From Jiangellaceae bacterium (GTDB lineage: Bacteria; Actinomycetota; Actinomycetes; Jiangellales; Jiangellaceae): a DNA stretch of 7,169 nucleotides. Shown here piece after piece: positions 1 through 5,037 of this stretch. A program made the position numbers and the translations under genes. Under the pieces are notes generated by a model that worked only from the letters and a program-made list of their open reading frames with translations, did no database searches and was not told the origin of the DNA. Positions within the stretch are counted from its first letter, which is position 1, and each line of letters starts with the position of its first letter. Where the stretch lies: NCBI GenBank assembly GCA_030146385.1, contig JASLBX010000528.1, positions 1 through 7,169 on the forward strand. Direction: 5' to 3'.

Positions 1-1
1 G

Positions 2-421
2 GCCGCGGCCAATGAAGGTGTCGACGTCGAAGACAAGGGACACTCGGTCGCGCTCCACACGCGCAACGCGCCGGACCCGGCTGCGGCTTTTGCCGAACTG
101 CGGCCCCGCGCCGAGGAGATCGGAACCGGGAACGATCTCGAGGTCGTGCCCGGCCGCTTCGTCCTGGAACTGCGCCCCGCAGGCATGGACAAAGGCGGAG
201 CACTGCGCGGCCTTATCGCGGAGTTGGACGTCCAGGCCGTCGTGTTCGCCGGTGACGACCTGGGCGACCTGCCGGCGGTGCGAGCCCTGCGTGAGCTGGA
301 CATCGTCGGTGTGGTCGTGTGCAGCGACTCGCCCGAGACGCCGGATGAGCTGCGGCAGACGGCCGACCTGGTCGTCGACGGCCCGGACGGCGTCATCAAC
401 CTCCTGCGCACATTGTCCTGA
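2..421 (+). CDS. otsB: Trehalose-6-phosphate phosphatase, C-terminal part (partial at the window start)
   Basis: This HAD-superfamily phosphatase removes phosphate from trehalose 6-phosphate, the last step of the OtsA-OtsB trehalose pathway in the cytoplasm. The reading frame is open from base 2 to a TGA at 419-421, giving 139 residues, so the N-terminus with the catalytic DxD motif lies outside the window. Visible family motifs are VEDKG at residues 9-13 followed by an LHTR segment at 18-21, ELRP at 56-59 followed by DKG at 63-65, and the HAD motif IV acid cluster GDDLGD at 84-89, which helps bind the magnesium ion. The first ATG that would give a shorter protein lies inside the conserved domain and is not the real start. 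The gene converges on the epimerase gene with only four bases between stop codons. I am confident of the family; the substrate is assigned from the motif set. Confidence 0.9.
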   Translation, partial: AAANEGVDVEDKGHSVALHTRNAPDPAAAFAELRPRAEEIGTGNDLEVVPGRFVLELRPAGMDKGGALRGLIAELDVQAVVFAGDDLGDLPAVRALRELDIVGVVVCSDSPETPDELRQTADLVVDGPDGVINLLRTLS

Positions 422-434
422 CCCGCTAGGCGGG
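422..434. terminator. Short palindromic hairpin between convergent genes
   Basis: CCCGC at 422-426 pairs perfectly with GCGGG at 430-434 around the three-base loop TAG. It lies exactly where otsB (+) and the epimerase gene (-) meet, and the epimerase stop codon (426-428 on the minus strand) is inside it. It could act in both directions, but five base pairs with no U-tract is weak, so this is a candidate only. Confidence 0.35.
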
Positions 435-1232
435 ACGCCACGTCCAGGTCATGGTCGCGGCGAGCGGCTGGCCGGGGCTCACCAGGACGGGTTCTGAGTT
501 GAGCGCGTCCGGCGGCCCGGTCTGTGGCTCGACGCACAGCGAATCCAGCGGCTCGGTGTAGACGACTCCGTATCTGGTGTCGCCCGAGATCGCCAGCGAA
601 AGGGCGTCCGGCCAGGTGAGCGTGACCGGCCACCGCACTCCGTCGAAGCAGTCGTCCCACGGCTGCTCCGAGATTGACCCTCGCTCGCCGGTGGGTATGC
701 CGGTGGCGTCCCGGACGAGCATCGACTCGGCATCGAAGCTCAACTCGACCGGTTCACCGTCCGGTGTCAGTCGCCGCCGGAACCACGGGTGCCAGCCGAC
801 GCTGGCCGGAAACGCCTTGTCGTCGGCGTGCACCTCGACCCGGAAGTCGGCCACGCGTTCGCCGAGGCGGATGACCTGCCGGACGTACCCCCGCCACGGC
901 CACCGATCGTCCAGTGCACAGTCGATCGTCGCCGAGTCGCCCGTGACGTCGGCCACCCACCACGGCCGGTCGACCACCGTGCCGTGGATCGCGTGCGGGC
1001 CCCAGTTGACGGGCAGGTGGTGTTCGTGGCCGTCGAAGGCGAACCGTCCGTTCCGGATCCGTCCCGCCCAGGGCGCCATCACGAAGCTGCCCCAGTGGAA
1101 CGGGCTTGTGGGGTCTTCATGAGCGAGGAGTTCGACGCCGCTGACCGAGAAGTGGGTGACCCGTCCGCCGGCGTCGAGGTCCAGGTGCATGACGGCGTCG
1201 CCGCCGGCGAGCGTGATGTCGCGATGATCCAT
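426..1232 (-). CDS. Aldose 1-epimerase (galactose mutarotase-like) family protein
   Basis: The 268-residue protein belongs to the galactose mutarotase-like beta-sandwich family (COG2017), which interconverts alpha and beta anomers of sugars or hexose-6-phosphates in the cytoplasm. Visible signatures are GRIRNGRF at 57-64, the histidine pair PHAIHG at 79-84 (H80, H83), the catalytic-type histidine in VGWHPWF at 145-151 (H148), and the general-base glutamate in CVEPQTGPPDA at 233-243 (E235). The length is a little short of the usual 290-340 residues but the core looks complete. The ATG at 1232 gives a start two bases after the upstream stop (TGA-GC-ATG), with a purine-rich GGCGGGGAG ahead of it; the longer open frame reaching 1817 is not needed. 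It is the second gene of a two-gene minus-strand operon. Proximity to otsB hints at hexose or trehalose metabolism, but the sugar cannot be told from sequence. Confidence 0.88.
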   Translation of the reverse strand: MDHRDITLAGGDAVMHLDLDAGGRVTHFSVSGVELLAHEDPTSPFHWGSFVMAPWAGRIRNGRFAFDGHEHHLPVNWGPHAIHGTVVDRPWWVADVTGDSATIDCALDDRWPWRGYVRQVIRLGERVADFRVEVHADDKAFPASVGWHPWFRRRLTPDGEPVELSFDAESMLVRDATGIPTGERGSISEQPWDDCFDGVRWPVTLTWPDALSLAISGDTRYGVVYTEPLDSLCVEPQTGPPDALNSEPVLVSPGQPLAATMTWTWRPA

Positions 1233-1234
1233 GC

Positions 1235-1678
1235 TCAGAACTCCCCGCCCAACCTCCGCCGGAACACCGGCCGGAGTGGGCGCTCGTTGTAACCACCGTC
1301 CACCAGGCCGGCGTGGACCTCGAAGACGTTCCGGGACGCAGGGTCGCCTGTGCGCACCCATGACCAGCCGGCAGCAATCACGTACAGCACGAGCATGACC
1401 GGGCCGAGGCAGAAGGCGTACTGGGTCGCGTGCCGGGACTCGTGCCCAAGCAGTGTCGGCCGGCGTTGGAGGATCTCCTCGTCCCGTTTGAACAGCACGA
1501 CATTGCCGAGGGTGAACGCCGGCGCCGGTGGCACCGGCATGCGGTAGCGGTAGCCGAGGAGGAGCCCTTCCGGGCCGACCTTCATGTGAGCCCTTCCGAC
1601 CACGGCGAGGACGAGTCCGAGCGCAGTGGAGAGATTGATCACGTTGATCACCAGACGGACCCAGTGAGCAGCCTTCAC
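1235..1678 (-). CDS. Small membrane protein with an HExxH (HESRH) motif, function unknown
   Basis: This 147-residue protein is not one I can name. It has two hydrophobic segments, roughly residues 7-28 and 88-107. Between them is a soluble stretch ending in GHESRHATQYA, where H79, E80 and H83 fit the HExxH zinc-binding pattern of gluzincin-type metalloproteases. A possible third ligand is E120 in NVFEVHAG, resembling the downstream glutamate of such folds. I recall similar uncharacterised actinobacterial proteins, but I know of no assigned function. A GTG at 1705 would add nine residues, but it has no Shine-Dalgarno. The GTG at 1678 has GGGAGG at 1688-1693 with nine bases of spacing, so I chose it. 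The stop lies two bases before the epimerase start, which suggests one transcript. Proteolytic activity is a guess from the motif; it could equally be a degenerate or structural metal site. Confidence 0.75.
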   Translation of the reverse strand: MKAAHWVRLVINVINLSTALGLVLAVVGRAHMKVGPEGLLLGYRYRMPVPPAPAFTLGNVVLFKRDEEILQRRPTLLGHESRHATQYAFCLGPVMLVLYVIAAGWSWVRTGDPASRNVFEVHAGLVDGGYNERPLRPVFRRRLGGEF

Positions 1679-1851
1679 GGCCGCAATCCTCCCACGCGAG
1701 ATCACCCGTTGAACGGCAGAAGTCGATATGTAGCGCCACCCGCATGGGAGAGGCGCATCGGCTGGAAGCGGCGTTCGTCGTCCGCCGGCTTGAATGGTGG
1801 GATGCCCGTCTCGACATATGGGCGCTTCAGCGGGCGGTGGGGTCTCTTGCG

Positions 1852-1857
1852 TAGAGT
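1852..1857 (+). promoter_or_regulatory. Candidate -10 box (TAGAGT) for the SAM-riboswitch operon
   Basis: TAGAGT matches the actinobacterial TAnnnT -10 pattern, and its expected transcription start at about 1863-1866 coincides with the first strand of the riboswitch P1 helix. No good -35 box is seen 16-18 bases upstream. The divergent intergenic stretch 1679-1865 must also hold a promoter for the HExxH gene, but I could not pick one out with confidence; nothing else stands out there. Confidence 0.45.
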
Positions 1858-1865
1858 TTCGACCA

Positions 1866-1968
1866 CTTCATCCAGAGGGGCAGAGGGATCCGGCCCGGCG
1901 AAGCCCCGGCAACCACCGCGTCGCGGAAGGTGCCAATTCCGGCCCGCGACTAGGCGGGAGAGATGAGG
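1866..1968 (+). ncRNA. SAM-I (S-box) riboswitch
   Basis: This is an S-adenosylmethionine-sensing leader RNA. P1 is CTTCATC (1866-1872) with GATGAGG (1962-1968). The P2 base is GGGGC (1877-1881) with GCCCC (1903-1907), and the K-turn-type segment GCAGAGGGAT precedes the GGCCC loop. The conserved GGCAACC (1908-1914) follows. P3 is formed by CCGC (1916-1919) with GCGG (1923-1926) and closed by ACC (1912-1914) with GGT (1929-1931), followed by the highly conserved GGTGCCAATTCC (1929-1940). P4 is CCCGC (1943-1947) with GCGGG (1954-1958). All core elements of the S-box class are present in order. SAM binding normally switches methionine or SAM genes off. No intrinsic terminator hairpin with a U-tract lies between the aptamer and the gene, so control is probably at translation initiation. 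Confidence 0.93.
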
Positions 1969-1972
1969 GAGG
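1967..1972 (+). promoter_or_regulatory. Shine-Dalgarno GGGAGG abutting riboswitch P1 and setting the TTG start
   Basis: GGGAGG lies nine bases before the TTG at 1982. Its first two bases are the last two of the 3' strand of P1. An extension pairing ACC (1862-1864) with GGT (1971-1973) across a small internal loop would bury the whole site if transcription begins at or before 1862. SAM-stabilised P1 could therefore hide the ribosome site directly. An in-frame TGA at 1964 rules out any start further upstream. Confidence 0.65.
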
Positions 1973-1981
1973 TATCTCGCA

Positions 1982-3262
1982 TTGACTGTCACCATCAACG
2001 CCGCTACGCCCGCGAGCCCTGGGCGGCATCCTGACCTCGGACCGGCCAACGGCCTTTCATGTCGTGAGTGCGGAGCCACATCGCCACTCGGCCCGTTCTA
2101 TGCGTGCACCGAATGCTTCGGTCCGCTGGAAGTCGCGTACGACTTCGGGCGGGTGACCAGGGAGCAGATCGAAGCCGGCCCGAAATCCATCTGGCGCTAT
2201 CGTGACCTGCTGCCGGTGCCGGCCGGCGTGGCGGAGATCCCGAACACCGATCCCGGCTTCACCCGGCTCGTGCGCGCCGACAACCTGGCCCGCGAGCTGG
2301 GCGTCAAGACGCTCTGGATCAAGGATGACTCCGGCAACCCGACGCACTCGTTCAAGGACCGCGTCGTGGCCGTGGCCTTGGCCGCCGCGCGCGAGCTGGG
2401 TTTCTCGGTCCTGGCGTGCCCGTCCACGGGCAATCTGGCGAATGCGGTGGCCGCTGCGGCTGCCCGGGCGGGGATTCGCAGCTACGTCTTCGTGCCGTCC
2501 AACCTTGAGCGTCCCAAGATCGTCACGTCCGCTGTGTACGGGCCGACGCTCGTGGCGGTCGAGGGCAACTACGACGACGTGAACCGGCTCGCGTCCGAGC
2601 TGGCGGGTGAGCACGAGGACTGGGCGTTCGTCAACGTCAACGTCCGTCCGTACTACGCCGAGGGGTCCAAGACGCTCGGGTTCGAGGTCGCCGAGCAGCT
2701 CGGCTGGCGGCTCCCGTCGCAGGTGGTGATCCCGGTGGCCAGCGGCGCGCAGCTGGTCAAGGTCGACAAGGCGTTCCGTGAACTGCTCTCGCTCGGACTG
2801 GTGGAAGGCGAGCCGCCGCGGATCTACGGCGCGCAGGCCGAGGGCTGCAACCCGGTGGCGGCGGCGTTCAAGGCCGGGCACGACGTCGTGCGTCCCGTCC
2901 GGCCCGACACCATCGCCAAGTCGCTGGCCATCGGCAACCCGGCCGACGGGCCGTACGTTCTGGACGTCGCGCGCCGGACGGGCGGCGCGGTCGACGACGT
3001 GAGTGATGACGAGGTCGTGGAGGGTATTCGGCTGCTGGCCCGGACGGAGGGCATCTTCGCGGAGACCGCTGGCGGCGTGACGGTGGCCGTGCTGGCCAAG
3101 CTGTTGCGCGCGGGTCTGCTGGACCCGGACGTCGAAACCGTCGTGTTCAACACCGGACAGGGGCTGAAGACGCTCGACGCTTTGACGTCGGCCGTTGGCC
3201 CGGCGGCGACCATCCCGCCCACGACCGAAGCATTCCACGCCCTGGAGGTAGTGCCCCGATGA
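1982..3262 (+). CDS. thrC: Threonine-synthase-family PLP enzyme, probably a sulfur-carrier-dependent homocysteine synthase
   Basis: This 426-residue fold-type II PLP enzyme belongs to the threonine synthase family. It begins with a zinc-ribbon-like segment, C27-x2-C30 and C42-x2-C45. The PLP lysine is K125 in NPTHSFKDR (119-127). The substrate loop is PSTGNLANA (147-155), and TGQGLK (391-396) closes the C-terminal PLP domain. The loop that usually binds PLP phosphate as GN-x-GN in threonine synthases reads PVASGAQL (251-258). Start is the only in-frame codon after the TGA at 1964: a TTG with a good Shine-Dalgarno. The gene follows a SAM-I riboswitch and overlaps a MoaD-like gene by four bases. 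Classical threonine synthase turns O-phosphohomoserine into threonine and is not expected under SAM control. I infer that this paralogue instead uses an activated homoserine plus carrier-bound thiocarboxylate to make homocysteine. The symbol thrC is family-level only; plain threonine synthase remains possible. Confidence 0.9.
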   Translation: MTVTINAATPASPGRHPDLGPANGLSCRECGATSPLGPFYACTECFGPLEVAYDFGRVTREQIEAGPKSIWRYRDLLPVPAGVAEIPNTDPGFTRLVRADNLARELGVKTLWIKDDSGNPTHSFKDRVVAVALAAARELGFSVLACPSTGNLANAVAAAAARAGIRSYVFVPSNLERPKIVTSAVYGPTLVAVEGNYDDVNRLASELAGEHEDWAFVNVNVRPYYAEGSKTLGFEVAEQLGWRLPSQVVIPVASGAQLVKVDKAFRELLSLGLVEGEPPRIYGAQAEGCNPVAAAFKAGHDVVRPVRPDTIAKSLAIGNPADGPYVLDVARRTGGAVDDVSDDEVVEGIRLLARTEGIFAETAGGVTVAVLAKLLRAGLLDPDVETVVFNTGQGLKTLDALTSAVGPAATIPPTTEAFHALEVVPR

Positions 3263-3549
3263 GCAGTACTGTCATTGTCCGCGTCCCGACGATCCTCCGG
3301 ACGTACACGGCCGGCGAGTCCGACGTGTCGGTTGGGGTTGGTGAAGGCGCGACCCTGTCTGATGTGGTTGGCGCTCTGGACTCCGCCTATCCGGGCATCG
3401 CCGGGCGCGTCCTCGACGATGCCGGGCAGATCAGGCGATTCGTCAACGTGTACGTGAACGACGACGACGTGCGCTTCGCGTCCGGCCTGCAGACTCCCAC
3501 GCCGGACGGCACCAAGGTGTCGATCATTCCCGCGGTCGCCGGCGGCTAG
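3259..3549 (+). CDS. MoaD/ThiS-like sulfur carrier protein ending in Gly-Gly
   Basis: This 96-residue protein has the ubiquitin-like beta-grasp pattern of MoaD/ThiS carriers: a VRVPTILRTYT strand-turn at 7-17, a central ATLSDVVGAL helix at 31-40, FVNVYVND at 61-68, and an exposed tail IIPAVAGG with G95-G96 at the very end. In this family the terminal glycine is adenylated by a MoeB/MoeZ/ThiF-type enzyme and converted to a thiocarboxylate that donates sulfur. Related systems are CysO with CysM in mycobacterial cysteine synthesis and HcyS in methionine synthesis. The start ATG overlaps the thrC-like stop as ATGA, and GGAGG at 3244-3248 sits ten bases before it, so the two proteins are likely made in fixed ratio from one SAM-regulated transcript. 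No moaE, moeB, JAMM protease or rhodanese gene is nearby, so a role in molybdopterin synthesis has no contextual support here. Confidence 0.88.
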   Translation: MSSTVIVRVPTILRTYTAGESDVSVGVGEGATLSDVVGALDSAYPGIAGRVLDDAGQIRRFVNVYVNDDDVRFASGLQTPTPDGTKVSIIPAVAGG

Positions 3550-3601
3550 GCGTACTTCCCGGTCGCCAGGGCGAGTAGTCGATCTCCGCCAGCGGTATGG
3601 C

Positions 3602-3688
3602 GTGAAGAATGCCGGACCGGTGTTGGTCAGGATGCACCTATGTCGGTTAAATCGGACGGTGAACCAAGATCCGTCCGGCATTCTTCAC
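3602..3688. repeat. 87-bp element with 16-bp perfect inverted ends between convergent genes
   Basis: GTGAAGAATGCCGGAC (3602-3617) is the exact reverse complement of 3673-3688. A further TTGGT (3623-3627) pairs with ACCAA (3663-3667), giving a long interrupted hairpin. An alternative seven-base-pair hairpin, CGGACGG (3653-3659) with CCGTCCG (3671-3677), would compete with the outer stem. The interior is clearly less GC-rich than its surroundings. It sits between the carrier gene stop (3549) and the minus-strand gene stop (3729), so a bidirectional terminator is the plain reading. A small non-autonomous mobile element is an alternative, but no flanking target duplication is visible. The rest of 3550-3728 shows no gene. 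Confidence 0.7.
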
Positions 3689-3728
3689 AAGGGAAGCGCG
3701 GGAAAGGCCCTTGGCTCGGGTGCAGGGC

Positions 3729-3884
3729 TCAGCTGACCGTGACGTCGTTGAGGCCGAAGGTCTCCTCGATCCACGGGAACCCCCACAGGAAAAGGGCGAT
3801 GACGACGGCGGCAACAAGGATCAGCGCAATGAAAGTCTGAACCGGCCACGGACCTGGAAGATGACGCCATACCCACGCGTACAT
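3729..3884 (-). CDS. 51-residue single-pass membrane protein coupled to the sortase
   Basis: This tiny protein starts with MYAWVWRHLPG, has one hydrophobic helix at about residues 15-36 (FIALILVAAVVIALF and on), then an aromatic FPWIEE segment and the terminal FGLNDVTVS. Its ATG shares one base with the sortase stop (TGATG), so it is translationally coupled and probably cotranscribed. I recall very similar unnamed short proteins next to class E sortase genes in other actinobacteria, with the same MY.W.WRHLPG start and NDVTV end; this is memory, not a search. A role as a partner or membrane organiser of the sortase is a context-based guess. Coding status is supported by the amphipathic layout, the coupling and the sensible length despite its size. 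Confidence 0.72.
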   Translation of the reverse strand: MYAWVWRHLPGPWPVQTFIALILVAAVVIALFLWGFPWIEETFGLNDVTVS

Positions 3885-4588
3885 CAGACCTCTTCCCCGC
3901 TGGTCAGTACGCCACTGACGTACATTCGCTGCGTCGAGCCGTACCGCGGGTGGCACGTCGTCAAGGTGATCCGGCGTTCGTTCGGCTCGGCTTCCACGCC
4001 CGAGCCGGGCACCGGGTCGATGACCCAGACGTCTGTCGGCTCGATGATCGTCGGGCCTGCGTCCACCGTGTAAGTCCACGTCCCGTCTGCCGTCTGGATC
4101 TCTATCGTGTCGCCAACCTGGAGCTCGTCGAGGTTGTGGAACGGAGCGCCGTGCCCCGAGCGGTGGCCGGCGATCGCGAGGTTTCCCAGCTCGCCGGGAT
4201 TGGCGGAATCGGGGTAGTGGCCGGGTCCGCGCGCCAGGCTGCCAAGGTCGACGTCATCGACCACGATCCACTCCCAGTCATCACCGAGCCTTGGCATTCG
4301 AATTATGCCGAAGACGCCATCGAGGCCGGTCGTGTCGTCCACCTCAACAGACGCGTCCTGCTCCTCAACAGACGCGTCCTCCTCCTGTGGCGCCTCCCAG
4401 ACCGCTTCGATCTGCTCGCGCATGTCGTCTTGCGCCCGCTCGGTCTGGATGCCCGTTCCCCAAAGCACATAGGCCACATAGAGCAAGACCAAAACGCCCG
4501 CAGTCAGCAGGAGTTCACCGAGGAATCCAAGAGCTTTGCTGACGGGCCCGCGCCCTCGAGTGCGGCCGTTGCGGGCGCTCCGATGCAT
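3884..4588 (-). CDS. Class E sortase
   Basis: Sortases are membrane-anchored cysteine transpeptidases that cut surface proteins at an LAxTG-like signal and join them to the peptidoglycan. This 234-residue protein has a basic N-terminal tail (MHRSARNGRTRGRG), one membrane helix at about 20-43, an acidic linker at about 50-88 with a short tandem repeat, and a catalytic domain from about 90. Catalytic residues are H142 in AIAGHRSGHGAPF, C212 in TLTTCHPRYG and R221 in QRMYVSG, matching the TLTTC-HP-(R/K)-Y pattern of the class E group. The ATG at 4588 was chosen because a TACCCT -10-like box ends six bases before it, there is no Shine-Dalgarno, and the upstream open frame antisense to the cold-shock gene has no protein-like features. 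It heads an operon with the 51-residue membrane protein. No LAxTG substrate gene is in the window. Confidence 0.9.
   Translation of the reverse strand: MHRSARNGRTRGRGPVSKALGFLGELLLTAGVLVLLYVAYVLWGTGIQTERAQDDMREQIEAVWEAPQEEDASVEEQDASVEVDDTTGLDGVFGIIRMPRLGDDWEWIVVDDVDLGSLARGPGHYPDSANPGELGNLAIAGHRSGHGAPFHNLDELQVGDTIEIQTADGTWTYTVDAGPTIIEPTDVWVIDPVPGSGVEAEPNERRITLTTCHPRYGSTQRMYVSGVLTSGEEV
4342..4383 (-). repeat. Two tandem 21-bp units inside the sortase linker
   Basis: Units 4342-4362 and 4363-4383 differ at one base. They are in frame and encode successive DASVEEQ / DASVEV-type acidic heptads in the stalk between the membrane helix and the catalytic domain. The copy number could vary without breaking the gene. 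Confidence 0.85.
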
Positions 4589-4591
4589 CTG

Positions 4592-4619
4592 TTGAGGGTA
4601 CTGGATCAGCGTGTAAGGT
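4592..4619 (+). promoter_or_regulatory. Candidate promoter of the cold-shock gene
   Basis: TTGAGG (4592-4597) and TAAGGT (4614-4619), 16 bases apart, match a housekeeping-sigma -35/-10 pair. Transcription from about 4626 would give a leader of about 134 bases before the cold-shock ATG, consistent with the long structured leaders often found on such genes. Confidence 0.5.
4595..4600 (-). promoter_or_regulatory. Candidate -10 box (TACCCT) for leaderless sortase transcription
   Basis: On the minus strand TACCCT is followed by six bases and then the sortase ATG. This is the spacing expected when the transcript begins at the start codon itself. No Shine-Dalgarno is present. No convincing -35 was found. 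The box overlaps the -35 of the divergent cold-shock promoter. Confidence 0.4.
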
Positions 4620-4706
4620 CGTCCCCGGTCGGGGTGACGCGAGCGCGGAACCAGGCACGCAAGACCTTCCGAAACGGGGCTTGGGGTGGGTGGAGCGAGC
4701 ACGACC

Positions 4707-4733
4707 CGGGCCCCGGGAAGATGGCGGGGCCCG
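4707..4733 (+). promoter_or_regulatory. Strong hairpin in the cold-shock gene leader
   Basis: CGGGCCCCG (4707-4715) pairs perfectly with CGGGGCCCG (4725-4733) around a nine-base loop, and ends 17 bases before the Shine-Dalgarno at 4751-4758. In the leader of a cold-shock gene it may affect translation or mRNA stability with temperature, or act as an attenuator. Only the structure itself is seen; the role is inferred. Confidence 0.55.
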
Positions 4734-4759
4734 ACGACGCCCCTGCACAGGGAGAAGGA

Positions 4760-4960
4760 ATGGCTCAGGGCACCGTGAAGTGGTTCAACTCCGAGAAGGG
4801 CTACGGCTTCATCGCCGTAGACGGCGGAAATGACCTCTTCGTTCACTACACCGCCATCCAGATGGATGGGTACCGCAGCCTCGAAGACGGCCAGCGGGTG
4901 GAGTTCGAGGTCGGCGAGGGCCCCAAGGGTCCGCAGGCCGAGCAGGTGCGGATCGTCTGA
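4760..4960 (+). CDS. Cold-shock domain protein (CspA family)
   Basis: This 66-residue protein is a single cold-shock domain, an OB-fold that binds single-stranded RNA or DNA and acts as an RNA chaperone in cold or growth transitions. It begins MAQGTVKWFN, carries the RNP1 motif KGYGFI (13-18) and the RNP2-like LFVHY (26-30), and ends with EVGEGPKGPQAEQVRIV, all at family positions and of usual length. The ATG has GGAGAAGG at 4751-4758 just ahead; a much longer open frame upstream is antisense to the sortase and is not coding. It is monocistronic: its own promoter and long leader lie upstream and a strong terminator follows. I recall a cold-shock gene near a similar thrC-like/MoaD-like pair in Streptomyces, which would make this neighbourhood conserved. 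Confidence 0.95.
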   Translation: MAQGTVKWFNSEKGYGFIAVDGGNDLFVHYTAIQMDGYRSLEDGQRVEFEVGEGPKGPQAEQVRIV

Positions 4961-4973
4961 GATCAGCACCGAC

Positions 4974-5008
4974 ACGGCCCGGTTCTGGATCTTCCGGTAC
5001 CGGGCCGT
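4974..5008 (+). terminator. Hairpin terminator after the cold-shock gene
   Basis: ACGGCCCGGT (4974-4983) pairs with ACCGGGCCGT (4999-5008). Beyond one mismatch, CTGGA (4985-4989) pairs with TCCGG (4993-4997), leaving a three-base loop. It starts 13 bases after the stop codon. There is no U-tract, which is common for actinobacterial terminators. Confidence 0.75.
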
Positions 5009-5025
5009 TCAGCGTCCAGGCCTCG

Positions 5026-5031
5026 TAGGCT
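5026..5031 (+). promoter_or_regulatory. Candidate -10 box (TAGGCT) for a leaderless oxidoreductase transcript
   Basis: TAGGCT is followed by six bases and then the GTG start at 5038, the same geometry as upstream of the sortase. No Shine-Dalgarno is visible. No clear -35 box was found. Confidence 0.4.
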
Positions 5032-5037
5032 GGCAGC

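Noticed and set aside
1233..1817. Upstream extension of the epimerase frame to give 463 residues
   Set aside because: The added region lies over the HExxH gene in another frame and has no epimerase-like sequence.
2057..3238. Long open frame antisense to the thrC-like gene (393 codons)
   Set aside because: It is a codon-bias shadow in GC-rich DNA: Arg/His/Gly/Val-rich translation with no domains, while the plus strand carries a clear PLP enzyme.
3259..3549. Molybdopterin synthase small subunit (MoaD proper)
   Set aside because: The fold and GG tail would fit, but there are no moa genes nearby and it is coupled to a SAM-regulated PLP enzyme, so a sulfur carrier for amino-acid synthesis fits better.
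3602..3688. Integron attC site or CRISPR repeat
   Set aside because: The ends lack the attC core pattern (RYYYAAC/GTTRRRY), and there is only one inverted pair, with no regular direct repeats and spacers.
3950..4759. Plus-strand extension ahead of the cold-shock domain
   Set aside because: It is antisense to the sortase; the ATG at 4760 has a good ribosome site and gives the standard 66-residue protein.
4589..4975. N-terminal extension of the sortase frame antisense to the cold-shock gene
   Set aside because: It would put 129 unlike residues ahead of the membrane helix and run through the csp gene and its leader; the ATG at 4588 fits family architecture.
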